Below, piece by piece: positions 15,421 through 23,728 of a stretch of DNA of 49,233 nucleotides (within the stretch, counting starts at the first letter, position 1; each line of letters opens with the position of its first letter). The notes beneath the pieces were generated by a model, which saw nothing but the letters and a program-made list of their open reading frames with translations, ran no database searches and was not told the origin of the DNA. The stretch is from Candidatus Egerieimonas intestinavium (lineage in GTDB: Bacteria > Bacillota > Clostridia > Lachnospirales > Lachnospiraceae), in the NCBI GenBank assembly GCA_018711815.1, contig DVHU01000059.1, forward strand, positions 1 to 49,233, written 5' to 3'. The position numbers and the translations under genes were made by a program.

Positions 15421-15448
15421 TTGATAAAATTGGAAGAGCTGTTATAAT
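15421..15448 (+). promoter_or_regulatory. Sigma-A-type promoter of the tad operon
   Basis: TTGATA (15421-15426), 16-bp spacer, perfect TATAAT (15443-15448). It lies 90 bases before the first tad gene. Confidence 0.75.
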
Positions 15449-15538
15449 GGAACACAAGATAACGGTTATCCCTTCTAAGACCTGCCGTTCTGGCCGGTTG
15501 TTTCCAAAAAATTACAAGTGAATAGATGGAGGTTTTTC

Positions 15539-16048
15539 ATGTCTGTACAGAGCTGTCTGGCTTTGATGACCGTCACCGTGGCAGTTTGTATGGATCTGAT
15601 GCAGGAGAAGGTGGACAACGGCTGGATTCTGGCGGCCTGGGTTCTGGGCTTGGGCTATCAGATCGGCGCCGGAGGAGGTCCGGGTATCGCCCGCTTTCTG
15701 GCGGGAGCAGCCCTGCCCCTGCTCCTTCTGTACATACTGTTTCGCTTCCGGATGCTGGGAGCGGGGGACATCAAGCTTCTGTCGGCGGTGGGGGGCTTCA
15801 TGAGCGTATCTGCCGTCTGCTGGTGTATTTTCTTTTCCTTTCTTTTTGGAGCCGCCCTGTCGGCTGCCATTCTTGTAACCTGCGGGGATTTCTCCCGCCG
15901 TCTGCGGTATTTCAGCCGCTATTTCCACAACTATTTTCAAACGGGGCGGATTGTGCCTTACCGCAAAAGCGGCAGGCAGCCGGAGCATATCCATTTTTCT
16001 GTCCCTGTGTTCTTGAGCGTACTGCTGTACGCAGGGGGAGTGTACTGA
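15539..16048 (+). CDS. tadV: Prepilin peptidase, A24 family (TadV/CpaA-like)
   Basis: This 169-residue membrane protease would cleave the leader of Flp prepilins and pseudopilins. The two catalytic aspartates are in VCMDLMQEKVDNGWI near residue 20 and FRMLGAGDIKLL near residue 80. Several hydrophobic segments follow (FLAGAALPLLLLYILF, WCIFFSFLFGAALSAAIL). It lacks the N-methylase domain of PilD-type enzymes. ATG 15539 is six bases after GGAGG. It heads the tad operon; a second, shorter A24-like gene occurs at 22892. The next gene starts two bases after its stop. Confidence 0.88.
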   Translation: MSVQSCLALMTVTVAVCMDLMQEKVDNGWILAAWVLGLGYQIGAGGGPGIARFLAGAALPLLLLYILFRFRMLGAGDIKLLSAVGGFMSVSAVCWCIFFSFLFGAALSAAILVTCGDFSRRLRYFSRYFHNYFQTGRIVPYRKSGRQPEHIHFSVPVFLSVLLYAGGVY

Positions 16049-16050
16049 AG

Positions 16051-17064
16051 ATGAAAAAGAGAAATATTTTTGCTGTCTGCGACTTGGAGGTGGCGTACGC
16101 CTACAACTTCATGGAGTATGTAAACCAAAAGCGAAACATGCCCTTTGAGGTTCAGGCCTTCACCAGCCCGGTGCACCTGTGCGCCTTTGCCCGGGAGCAG
16201 CCCATTGAGCTGCTGCTGATTTCCGATAAGGCCATGTGCCCGGAGGTGAAAGGGCTGCCCATCCGGAAAATTATTATCTTGTCGGAAGGGGTTCACGACC
16301 CGGGGCTTGACCAGTACCCGTCCGTGTACAAATATCAATCCTCGGATTCGGTTATCCGGGAGGTGATGGCCTGCTACGGGGAGGAGGTGGCGCAGCCGGC
16401 CCAGCTGGAAGTGCTGAAAAAGGAGACCAAGGTGCTGGCTGTCTACTCCCCGGTGGGCCGCTGCCAAAAGACCTCCTTCGCCCTGGCCCTGGGACAGATT
16501 TTGGCCCAGCAGCGGGCGGTGCTGTACGTGAACCTGGAGGAGTACGCGGGATTTGAGCAGCTCTTCGGCCGCCAGTACGAGAAGAATCTCAGCGACCTTC
16601 TGTACTATATCCGCCAGGACAGCAGCAACCTGATTTTCCGGGTGAATAGCATGGTGCAGACCTTCCAAAACATGGATTACCTGCCCCCTGCCCTGTCTCC
16701 CATGGATCTGATGGCCGTCACCAGCGAGGAGTGGACAAGGTTTCTGGAGGTGCTGCGCCGCCAGAGCGGCTACCAGGTGCTGATCCTGGACTTGGGCAGC
16801 TGCGTCCTGGAGCTCTACAGTCTGCTGGAGCAGTGCAGCCGCATCTACATGCCTGTGCGGGAGGATCCCGTGGCCAAGGCCAAGGTGGAGCAGTTTGAAA
16901 ACCTGGCCCAGATGTGGGACTGCGGGGATATGCTGAAAAAGGTGAAAAAACTAACCCTGCCCTACCACAACAGTTCCCGCCAGGGCAGCAGCTACCTGGA
17001 AGGGCTGATCTGGAGCCAGCTGGGGGATTACGTCCGGGAGCTGCTGCGGGAGGAGTCCCTGTGA
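16051..17064 (+). CDS. tadZ: TadZ/CpaE-like pilus assembly protein
   Basis: This 337-residue protein has a receiver-like N-terminal half (about 1-120) and a ParA/MinD-type ATPase half. TadZ proteins place the Tad machine in the cell. The P-loop region reads AVYSPVGRCQKTSFALALG (about residues 130-148): the lysine-threonine is kept, but the usual KGGxGKT form is degenerate. VLYVNLEEYAGFEQLF and VLILDLGSC follow as the switch and Walker B equivalents. ATG 16051 is preceded by GGGGGAG. Its stop overlaps the next gene's GTG start. Function is assigned by position and fold signature; sequence similarity to proteobacterial TadZ is expected to be low. Confidence 0.83.
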   Translation: MKKRNIFAVCDLEVAYAYNFMEYVNQKRNMPFEVQAFTSPVHLCAFAREQPIELLLISDKAMCPEVKGLPIRKIIILSEGVHDPGLDQYPSVYKYQSSDSVIREVMACYGEEVAQPAQLEVLKKETKVLAVYSPVGRCQKTSFALALGQILAQQRAVLYVNLEEYAGFEQLFGRQYEKNLSDLLYYIRQDSSNLIFRVNSMVQTFQNMDYLPPALSPMDLMAVTSEEWTRFLEVLRRQSGYQVLILDLGSCVLELYSLLEQCSRIYMPVREDPVAKAKVEQFENLAQMWDCGDMLKKVKKLTLPYHNSSRQGSSYLEGLIWSQLGDYVRELLREESL

Positions 17065-18248
17065 GGCAGGATTTCTTCCCGGCGCTGAAAAAGCGGCTGA
17101 CCCAGCGGCTGCAGCTGGGGGAGGATACGGGGGATCAGGAGGTTTTGGAGCAGATTGATCAGCTGCTGGATGAGGCGGGACATGACAGCTATCTGCCGGT
17201 GCGGGAGCGGGAGAGGCTCAGAAAGGAGCTGTTCTTTTCCGTGCGCCGCCTGGATGTGCTTCAAGAGCTTCTGGAGGATCCGGGGGTTACGGAGATTATG
17301 GTCAACGGCTACGAGAAAATCTTCGTGGAGCGGGCAGGACGGGTGGAGCGCTGGGGGAAGCGGTTTACCTCCCGGGAAAAGCTGGAGGATGTGATCCAGC
17401 AGATCGTGGGCCGCTGCAACCGGGTGGTCAACGAAAATGTTCCCATAGTGGACGCCCGGCTGGCGGATGGAGCCCGGGTCAATGTGGTGCTGCCTCCGGT
17501 GGCCCTGGACGGCGCTATCCTCACCATCCGGCGGTTTCCGGAGCAGCCGGTGACCATGGAGCGCCTGCTGGAGTGGGGGAGCCTTACCCCGGAGGCGGCG
17601 GAATTTCTGCGGGGTTTGGTTCGGGCCGGCTACTCCATTCTCATCGGCGGAGGCACATCCACGGGAAAGACCACCTTTCTCAATGCGCTCTCCAATTATA
17701 TCCCCAAGGGAGAGCGGCTGATCACCATCGAGGATAACGCGGAGCTGCAAATCCAGGGGGTGGAAAATCTGGTGCGCCTGGAGGTGAAAAACGCCAACCT
17801 GGAGGGAGCCCGGGAGATTTCCATGCGGGATCTGATCAAGACGGCCCTGCGGATGCGCCCGGACAGGATCGTGGTGGGTGAGGTCCGCGGCGAGGAGGCC
17901 ATGGATCTTCTCCAGGCCTGGAATACGGGCCACGAGGGAAGCCTGGGCACCCTTCACGCCAACAGCTGCCGGGATATGGTGAGCCGCCTGGAGACCATGG
18001 CGCTGATGGGGATGCAGCTACCTCTGGAGGCGGTCCGGCGGCAGATCGCCGCCGGGGTGGAGATCCTGGTTCATCTGGGACGCCGGGGCGGACAGCGCCG
18101 AGTGCTGGAGATTGCTGAGATAACCGGCTTTCAGGAGGCGCAGGTACAGACAAAGCCTCTGTATCTTTGGCAGGAAAAAAAACGTAGGCTGGAGAGGGCC
18201 GGGGAGCTTTGCCGGAGAGAGAAGCTGGATCGGGAGGAGGAAAAATGA
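17061..18248 (+). CDS. tadA: TadA/CpaF-family secretion ATPase
   Basis: This 395-residue hexameric ATPase powers Flp pilus assembly. Sequence landmarks: LLEDPGVTEIMVNGYEKIFV (about residues 72-91), VDARLADGARVNVVLPPVA, TIRRFPEQPVTMERLLEWG, Walker A LIGGGTSTGKTTFLNALS, the Asp box RLITIEDNAELQIQ, Walker B MRPDRIVVGEVRGEEAMDLL and the His box TGHEGSLGTLHANS. All catalytic parts are intact. The start is GTG 17061, overlapping the tadZ stop as GTGA; upstream sequence in the same frame belongs to tadZ DNA. The gene ends with an ATGA overlap onto tadB. Confidence 0.96.
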   Translation: MRQDFFPALKKRLTQRLQLGEDTGDQEVLEQIDQLLDEAGHDSYLPVRERERLRKELFFSVRRLDVLQELLEDPGVTEIMVNGYEKIFVERAGRVERWGKRFTSREKLEDVIQQIVGRCNRVVNENVPIVDARLADGARVNVVLPPVALDGAILTIRRFPEQPVTMERLLEWGSLTPEAAEFLRGLVRAGYSILIGGGTSTGKTTFLNALSNYIPKGERLITIEDNAELQIQGVENLVRLEVKNANLEGAREISMRDLIKTALRMRPDRIVVGEVRGEEAMDLLQAWNTGHEGSLGTLHANSCRDMVSRLETMALMGMQLPLEAVRRQIAAGVEILVHLGRRGGQRRVLEIAEITGFQEAQVQTKPLYLWQEKKRRLERAGELCRREKLDREEEK

Positions 18249-18988
18249 GAGAGGATTACAGGATATACCGGCTGAGCTGGAGAGAGCGGTTTTTGTATAT
18301 TTTCCAGGCGGTGCTGCTGACGGGGCTTTTAGACTATCTTTTTTACGCGTCCCCCTGGGTGATGCTTCTGACACCGGCCGTCGCCGTGATTTTTTTGAGG
18401 CGGAAGAAAAGGCGGCTGGCCGCCCAGCGGCGCGGGCGCATAGAGAAGCAATTTCAGGATATGCTCACTTCCCTGTGTGTGGCGCTGCGGGCCGGATACG
18501 CCATGGAGAATGCCCTGGGGGAGTGTCGGAAGGATTTGGAGAAACTATATGGCCCGGAGGCGGAGTTGGCCCGGGAGCTGAGATACATGCAGGGGCAGAT
18601 CAGTGTCAGCGTGCCGGTGGAGGGGCTCTTGCTGGAGCTGGGCGAGCGCACCGGGGCCGAGGACATTCAGAATTTTGCCGGGATTTACGCCATTGCCAAG
18701 CGGACGGGAGGGAATCTGGAGCAGGTGCTCCAGAACACCGCCGGGAAGCTTAAGGAGAAGATGGAGACTGCCGGGGAGATTGAGGCCAGCCTGGCTGCCA
18801 AGCGGATGGAGCAGCGGGTCATGGGGCTGATGCCTTGCGCCATCATCTTATACCTGAGGCTTTTGTCCCCGGGATTTTTGGATCCCCTGTACGGCAATCT
18901 GCTGGGGGCGGCGGTGATGACCTTCTGCTTGGGTGTTTACGGGGCGGCCCTCAGGCTGGGGGAGCGCATTGTGGATATAGAGGTGTAG
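18245..18988 (+). CDS. tadB: TadB-like inner-membrane platform protein (T2SSF)
   Basis: This 247-residue platform protein of the Flp pilus machine has a T2SSF domain. Two N-terminal membrane segments (FLYIFQAVLLTGLLDYLFYA and WVMLLTPAVAVIFL) precede the cytoplasmic helical domain containing MLTSLCVALRAGYAMENAL and FAGIYAIAKRTGGNLEQVL. A C-terminal membrane pair follows (GLMPCAIILYLRLL and LLGAAVMTFCLGVYGAAL). It overlaps tadA by four bases and is followed after one base by the tadC-like gene. TadB and TadC together form the platform. Confidence 0.92.
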   Translation: MREDYRIYRLSWRERFLYIFQAVLLTGLLDYLFYASPWVMLLTPAVAVIFLRRKKRRLAAQRRGRIEKQFQDMLTSLCVALRAGYAMENALGECRKDLEKLYGPEAELARELRYMQGQISVSVPVEGLLLELGERTGAEDIQNFAGIYAIAKRTGGNLEQVLQNTAGKLKEKMETAGEIEASLAAKRMEQRVMGLMPCAIILYLRLLSPGFLDPLYGNLLGAAVMTFCLGVYGAALRLGERIVDIEV

Positions 18989-18989
18989 T

Positions 18990-20330
18990 ATGTGGATATT
19001 TGGAGGAATTTTTCTTCTGCTGGGTGGATTTCTCCTGCTTGGAGGCAGGGCTTCCGGCCAGGCGGAGGGCCGGGGTTGGGAAAAGAGATTCACCGGGGCA
19101 GGGGACTGGATATGCAGAAAGATCAGGCTGGACAGCCGATGGGTGAGAGGAAGAGAGGTGGGGCGCTTTTTGCTGGCCCTGACGGCGGGAAGCCTGCTGA
19201 GCTTCTGCCTGGCAGCGGCCCAGGGGCCCCGGCAGTCGGCGGAAACCTTAAAGAGAGGAGAGACATCATATGAGGAGCTTTTGGAGGCAAGGGTGGGAGA
19301 GGAGATCTATCAGATACCGGTGCAGGTACAGGCCCGCAGCTATGAGGCGGAGGAAGTGGAGGAATTTCTCCGGCAGGCCCAGGAGGAGCTAGAGGCCTGC
19401 GTCCTGCAGGAAAATCCCGCTGCGGATCAGATCAGAGAGGATTTGTACTTGCCCCGGAGTCTCCCGGATAATCCCGTTCAGATCATCTGGTTCTCCTCAA
19501 ATCCTGAGGTTTTAGACGACACGGGAAAGATTGCGGATACCGGAGGGGAAGCGCAGCCGGTGCGCCTGGAGGCACAGCTGTCCTGCCAGGGGGAGACCCG
19601 GCAGATGACCTGGGAGCTGACGGTACTGCCGGATGACACAGACCCGGGAGTGGAGGAGAGCCTCGCCCGGCAGATTCAGGAGGAGCAGCAGGGGCAGACC
19701 GGGGAAGAGCTAAAGCTTCCCCGGGAAATCGGCCAGGAGACGGTAGACTGGAGCTATCCTGCGGATAACAGCGCCGCCCTGGTGTTTGCCCTGTCGGCGG
19801 CGGCCGGGCTGCTGCTTCTGACCGGGGGATACCGGGAGCAAAAACGGGAGCGGGAGAATCGGGAGAGACAGATGCTTTTGGATTATCCGGAGATAGTCAG
19901 CCAACTGATCCTCCTTTTGGGGGCGGGACTTAACACCAGAAATGCCGTCTTCCGGCTGGCGGGGGACTACCAGAGACGCCGGCAGCGGGGCGGAAGACAG
20001 CGCCAGGCCTATGAGGAGCTGGTTTCCTGCTGCCGGGAGATGGAGCAGGGGACGGCGGAGCAGACAGCCTATGAGCGCCTGGGAGCCCGGTGCCCCCTGG
20101 CGGCCTACAAGACCTTGGCCACCCTGCTGGTGCAGAATCTTAGAAAGGGCAATAAATACCTGCTGGAACTTTTGGAGCAGGAATCTGCCCAGGCCTTTGA
20201 AGGGCGCAGGAGGCAGGCCAGAATCCTGGGGGAGGAGGCCGGAACCAAGCTTTTGTTCCCCATGATCTTGCTGCTGGGGGTGGTATTTGTGGTGATTCTG
20301 GTTCCTGCCTGGATATCCTTCGGCATATAA
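18990..20330 (+). CDS. tadC: TadC-like platform protein with inserted extracytoplasmic Ig-like domain
   Basis: This 446-residue protein combines a TadC T2SSF domain (about residues 285-420, with LLDYPEIVSQLILLLGAGLN and MILLLGVVFVVILVPAW at the end) with an unusual N-terminal half. After membrane segments at about 3-19 and 60-77 there is a soluble stretch of about 180 residues, then another membrane segment at about 262-280. The soluble part contains IIWFSSNPEVLDDTGKI and TWELTVLP, which resembles atrophied Big2-type Ig domains. A usual TadC is about 300 residues. The insert probably faces outside and may contact the pilin or wall. Position after tadB supports TadC; the Ig assignment is by motif only. 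Confidence 0.82.
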   Translation: MWIFGGIFLLLGGFLLLGGRASGQAEGRGWEKRFTGAGDWICRKIRLDSRWVRGREVGRFLLALTAGSLLSFCLAAAQGPRQSAETLKRGETSYEELLEARVGEEIYQIPVQVQARSYEAEEVEEFLRQAQEELEACVLQENPAADQIREDLYLPRSLPDNPVQIIWFSSNPEVLDDTGKIADTGGEAQPVRLEAQLSCQGETRQMTWELTVLPDDTDPGVEESLARQIQEEQQGQTGEELKLPREIGQETVDWSYPADNSAALVFALSAAAGLLLLTGGYREQKRERENRERQMLLDYPEIVSQLILLLGAGLNTRNAVFRLAGDYQRRRQRGGRQRQAYEELVSCCREMEQGTAEQTAYERLGARCPLAAYKTLATLLVQNLRKGNKYLLELLEQESAQAFEGRRRQARILGEEAGTKLLFPMILLLGVVFVVILVPAWISFGI

Positions 20331-20365
20331 AAGAGGATCGGGATCAGGCCCGCGGAAAGGGGGTG

Positions 20366-20539
20366 ATGAATATAAGAGAGCTTCGGACCTTTTGGGAAGA
20401 GGAGGATGCTGTGGGCGTGGTAGAGATCATTTTGGTTCTGGTGGTACTCATCGGTCTGGTGATCATCTTTAAAAAACAGCTGGTGAGCCTGGTCAACAGT
20501 CTGCTGTCAAAGGTAACCAGCCAGAGCAACAGCATTTAA
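20366..20539 (+). CDS. flp: Flp-type pilin (Flp1-like), 57 residues
   Basis: This short pilin is the likely main fibre subunit. The sequence has an 11-15 residue charged leader, then DAVGVVEIILVLVVLIGLVI, a hydrophobic helix beginning next to a Gly-Val-Val-Glu, with the Glu at the +5-like place typical for Flp pilins. It ends with a polar KKQLVSLVNSLL region. It starts at ATG 20366 after AAAGGGGGTG. Such small pilins are cleaved by the A24 peptidases encoded at both ends of this operon and assembled by TadA/B/C. It lies between tadC and the large DUF5702-like protein. Confidence 0.9.
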   Translation: MNIRELRTFWEEEDAVGVVEIILVLVVLIGLVIIFKKQLVSLVNSLLSKVTSQSNSI

Positions 20540-20566
20540 AACTTCACACAGAAAGGAGCGTATCCC

Positions 20567-22033
20567 GTGACGAGAAAGGGGAGTATTACCGTATATTTGT
20601 GCCTGCTGTTAAGTGTATTCCTGGTGATCTTCCAGGCAATTTACCAGTCCGTGCGGCTGGCCGGGGCCAGGACGCAGATAGCGGCGGGAATACAGCAGAG
20701 TCTGTACTCACTGTTTGCCCAGTACGATCAGGTTCTCCTGGAGGAGTATGACCTGTTTTTCCTGGATGGAAGCTTTGGGGGACAGGAGCTCAGGCAGGAT
20801 TTGCTGTGCGATGAGATTCTGGCCGGGGCCAGAACCGCGGCGGAGCCGAAAAGCAGTGGAAAAAAAGATATCTGGGGTATCTCTGTGGAACAGGCAGGGC
20901 TTACCGGATATACGTTGGCGACGGATCGCCAGGGAGAGGCTTTTCGGCGGCAGGCGGTGGAGGCGGCCAGAAGCAGCCTGGGGAGTCAGGGGATACGCCG
21001 GCTTCTCGCTCTGGTGGAGAGCGGGGAGGAGACCATGAAGCGTCAAGAGGAAATAAAAAAGGAGGGCGAGGACGCCCTGGAGGCCTACGACCAGGGAAAG
21101 GAGCAGGCAGAGAAGGAGCAGGAGGAGAAGGAACAGCAGGGCCAGGAAGATCAGGAGCAGCCTCAGCTTCCGGCGGAACCGGTGGAAAATCCCATTGAGG
21201 TGATCCGAAAAATCTGGAAGATGGGAATTTTGGGGCTGGTGGTAAAGGACACAGGGAGCATATCCCAGGAGACGCTGGATAAGAGCCAGCTGGTGTCCGG
21301 CCGGAGCCTGAATCGGGGCTTTGGTCTGCAGAAGCTTCCCCAGGAGGGGGACATGACGGATAAGCTGCTCTTTCAGGAGTATCTGCTGGAGCATCTGGAC
21401 TGCTGCACGGACAGCGCTTCCCAGGGAGGAGCCCGGTATCAGATTGAGTATGTCATTCAGGGGAAGGCCCAGGATATGGAGAATCTGAAAGCTGTGGCCA
21501 ATCAGCTGCTTTTGGTCCGGGAGGCGGCCAACTTTACCTATCTTATCACCAATCCCTCCCGGCGGGCGGAGGCTGCGGCCATGTCCTCGGCCATTGCCCT
21601 CTCCTTTGGTATACCCATTGCGGAGGGGCTGGTGAGAAAGGCGCTGCAGGTGTGCTGGGCCTTTGGGGAGAGTGTCTTGGATGTGAGAACCCTCCTGGAG
21701 GGCGGCAAGGTTCCCCTGGCCAAATCCGACAGCTCCTGGCAGCTGCAGCTGGACCAGCTGATTCACCTGCTGGAGGGCTTGGACAGCCTCAGGAAGGACA
21801 GCCAGGAGGGACTTGCGTATCGGGATTACCTGCGCCTGCTTCTGCTGCCGGTGAGCCAGGAAAAACAGGTAATGCGGGGCATGGATATGGTGGAGTATCA
21901 GGTGAGAAGCCGGGAGGGCAAAGAAAACTTCCGCCTGGACTGCTGTATCTCCCAGATTCAGGCCCAGCTGGAGGCCCGGGCGGGCTCCCTGAGCTTTTAT
22001 GCAGTCAGAGGCTACGGCTACGGGGAGGAGTAG
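20567..22033 (+). CDS. DUF5702-like tad-associated protein, 488 residues
   Basis: The N-terminus RKGSITVYLCLLLSVFLVIF is pseudopilin-like: a basic start, Gly-Ser-Ile-Thr-Val and one hydrophobic helix, followed by a long extracytoplasmic part. A Glu/Gln-rich coiled segment occurs at about residues 150-205 (EQAEKEQEEKEQQGQEDQE). Helical hydrophobic patches occur later (AAAMSSAIALSFGIPIAEGL). The layout fits the DUF5702 family found in clostridial tad loci; its job is unknown, perhaps a minor pilin or tip protein. The start is GTG 20567, after AAAGGAG. It lies 27 bases after the pilin gene. Confidence 0.75.
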   Translation: MTRKGSITVYLCLLLSVFLVIFQAIYQSVRLAGARTQIAAGIQQSLYSLFAQYDQVLLEEYDLFFLDGSFGGQELRQDLLCDEILAGARTAAEPKSSGKKDIWGISVEQAGLTGYTLATDRQGEAFRRQAVEAARSSLGSQGIRRLLALVESGEETMKRQEEIKKEGEDALEAYDQGKEQAEKEQEEKEQQGQEDQEQPQLPAEPVENPIEVIRKIWKMGILGLVVKDTGSISQETLDKSQLVSGRSLNRGFGLQKLPQEGDMTDKLLFQEYLLEHLDCCTDSASQGGARYQIEYVIQGKAQDMENLKAVANQLLLVREAANFTYLITNPSRRAEAAAMSSAIALSFGIPIAEGLVRKALQVCWAFGESVLDVRTLLEGGKVPLAKSDSSWQLQLDQLIHLLEGLDSLRKDSQEGLAYRDYLRLLLLPVSQEKQVMRGMDMVEYQVRSREGKENFRLDCCISQIQAQLEARAGSLSFYAVRGYGYGEE

Positions 22034-22046
22034 GAGGTGAGAACGT

Positions 22047-22889
22047 ATGCTTTTCCCGGAGGACAAAAGACAAGAAGATATAAAGAAAGTCTCTCTTCAG
22101 AGGAAAAGGAGCCCCTCCTGCCCGATGGACGGGGCCGGGAAGTATTCGGGAAGAGCAAGCCTCACCGTGGAGGCGGCAGCGGTGCTCCCCCTGTTTTTTC
22201 TGGCGCTGCTGATGCTGGTGGGGATGCTGGATATTTTCAGGGCTCAGGCCCAGGTGACGGCAGAACTGGATTCCAGTATCCGGGAGCTGGGGATGCACGC
22301 CTATTCGGCCCAGGGTCAGGAGGGTCCGGAGAGGGGAATCTCCGCAGCCGCCTGCGGGGCTTACGCCAGGAGCCGGCTGACTCTCCCGGAAAACTGCGAA
22401 AACCTGCAGGTGACGGAGAGCAGCTGGGACGGCAGTCAGATACGGCTGGGGGTTCGCTACCAGTATCGGCTTCCGGTGGCTTTTTTCCCTGTTCCCGGGA
22501 TAACTCTGGAGAACAGCGCCCGGGTTCACGCCTGGGTGGGCTACCAGGGAGGACTCTCGGGGGATTCCCAGGAAGGGAGCGGGGAGGAGATGGTTTTTGT
22601 GACCAGAAACGGCAGCGTCTACCACACCCACGGGGACTGTACGTATCTGCAGCTGACCATCTATCAGACCACCCTGGAGGAGGCCCAAAAGCAGAGAAAT
22701 GAGCAGGGCGGGCGCTACCACGCCTGTGAAAAATGCGGCGGCCGCGGGGAAGCCGTCTATCTGTCTCCCCAGGGGGAGGCTTACCACAGTTCCCGGGAGT
22801 GCAGCGGCCTGACCCGGCATGTGGAAATGGTAAAATTGACAGAGTGCGGCGGACTTTCCCAGTGTTCCCGCTGCGCCGGAAGGGGGTAA
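22047..22889 (+). CDS. TadE-like minor pilin with C-terminal Cys/His repeat
   Basis: This 280-residue protein has a long basic leader, then ASLTVEAAAVLPLFFLALLM (about residues 37-56), the TadE-type prepilin helix. The C-terminal third carries two similar units: YHTHGDCTYLQL with CEKCGG, and YHSSRECSGLTR with CSRCAG. Each is a His-x4-Cys plus a later Cys-x2-Cys, a pattern that could bind zinc or form disulfides outside the cell. The ATG at 22047 follows TAGGAGG. It lies between the DUF5702-like and the second A24 genes. The pilin nature is clear; the Cys/His module is unusual for TadE. Confidence 0.8.
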   Translation: MLFPEDKRQEDIKKVSLQRKRSPSCPMDGAGKYSGRASLTVEAAAVLPLFFLALLMLVGMLDIFRAQAQVTAELDSSIRELGMHAYSAQGQEGPERGISAAACGAYARSRLTLPENCENLQVTESSWDGSQIRLGVRYQYRLPVAFFPVPGITLENSARVHAWVGYQGGLSGDSQEGSGEEMVFVTRNGSVYHTHGDCTYLQLTIYQTTLEEAQKQRNEQGGRYHACEKCGGRGEAVYLSPQGEAYHSSRECSGLTRHVEMVKLTECGGLSQCSRCAGRG

Positions 22890-22891
22890 AT

Positions 22892-23299
22892 ATGATCGGT
22901 TCAGTCTGTGTCTGCTGCTTCCTGGGAATTCATACCTGGGAGGATATACGAAGACAGGAAATTTCATTGAAAATATTGGGAGGCTTTGGGGCTGTGGGGG
23001 CTCTTTACGCTTTGGCTCTGCGGGGAGCAGGCGCGGCGGAGCTTCTGGGAAGCCTTATTCCCGGGGCTCTGCTGCTTTTGCTGGGAAAACTCAGCAGGGA
23101 GGCGGTGGGTTACGGGGACGGCGGCATAGTGCTGGTGCTGGGACTCTTTTTATCCTTCTGGGAGCTTCTGGGTCTGTTGGCGGCGGCCAGCGTCCTGGCG
23201 GCCCTCTGGACGGCGGTACTGTTATTCTGGGGAAAGGCGGGGCGAACAATCCCCTTTGTGCCTTTCCTGCTGGCTGGTTTTCTGGGAGGGATGTTATGA
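22892..23299 (+). CDS. Second A24-type prepilin peptidase-like protein
   Basis: This 135-residue polytopic membrane protein has the two aspartates expected of A24 peptidases: HTWEDIRRQEISL near residue 20 and AVGYGDGGIVLVLGLFL near residue 75. It is shorter than tadV at the start of the operon and has GYGDG in place of GxGDxK. It begins at ATG 22892, two bases after the previous stop and behind AAGGGGG. With two A24 genes in one operon they may split work between the Flp pilin and the TadE-type minor pilins. Confidence 0.78.
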   Translation: MIGSVCVCCFLGIHTWEDIRRQEISLKILGGFGAVGALYALALRGAGAAELLGSLIPGALLLLLGKLSREAVGYGDGGIVLVLGLFLSFWELLGLLAAASVLAALWTAVLLFWGKAGRTIPFVPFLLAGFLGGML

Positions 23300-23727
23300 A
23301 AAAGGGTAAACTTAAGGGAAGCTTTACCGTGGAGGCGGTGCTGCTGCAGGGCCTCCTCCTGCTGGTGATTTTTCTGTCCATAGCCCTGTATTGGTATTCT
23401 CACAATAGGATATGGTTTACGGCGGCCGCCTGCGAGGCGGCCATAACGGGCAGCATGGAGGAGTCCTGGAATCCTCAGGCGGCTGAAGGGATAGTGGAGG
23501 ATAAGCTGGAACAAATCCAGGGCAACCAGGCCTTTCCCTGCAAAAATGTGACTCTGGAGAAAAGTGTGGGAGAGAGCCAAATCCGGGTGAGCTGCCGGGG
23601 AGAAAACAGCTCGGTGTTCGGGGGATGGACAGGAAGCTTTCGGGTGCAGGGGGAATCCAGAGTTACCCGGCCTGCGGAATATATCCGCCGGATACGCGCC
23701 CTGGAGGAGCTGGCGGGGGAGGGATAA
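23296..23727 (+). CDS. TadE-like minor pilin, 143 residues
   Basis: The basic leader MKKGKLK is followed by GSFTVEAVLLQGLLLLVIFL, the typical TadE/TadF prepilin helix with the Glu five residues after the Gly. The remaining 110 residues are extracytoplasmic with two cysteines (FPCKNVT and VSCRGE). It overlaps the preceding peptidase-like gene (ATGA). Probably a minor pilin incorporated in the Flp fibre or its base. No other domain is visible. Confidence 0.82.
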   Translation: MKKGKLKGSFTVEAVLLQGLLLLVIFLSIALYWYSHNRIWFTAAACEAAITGSMEESWNPQAAEGIVEDKLEQIQGNQAFPCKNVTLEKSVGESQIRVSCRGENSSVFGGWTGSFRVQGESRVTRPAEYIRRIRALEELAGEG

Positions 23728-23728
23728 G

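Noticed and set aside
15526-16050. N-terminal extension of TadZ by the longer open frame
   Set aside because: The extension overlaps the prepilin peptidase gene in another frame. ATG 16051 with GGGGGAG gives a normal TadZ.
20708-22066. Open frame of 452 codons opposite the DUF5702-like gene
   Set aside because: Antisense shadow; leucine-rich composition is a by-product of the Gln/Glu-rich coding strand.
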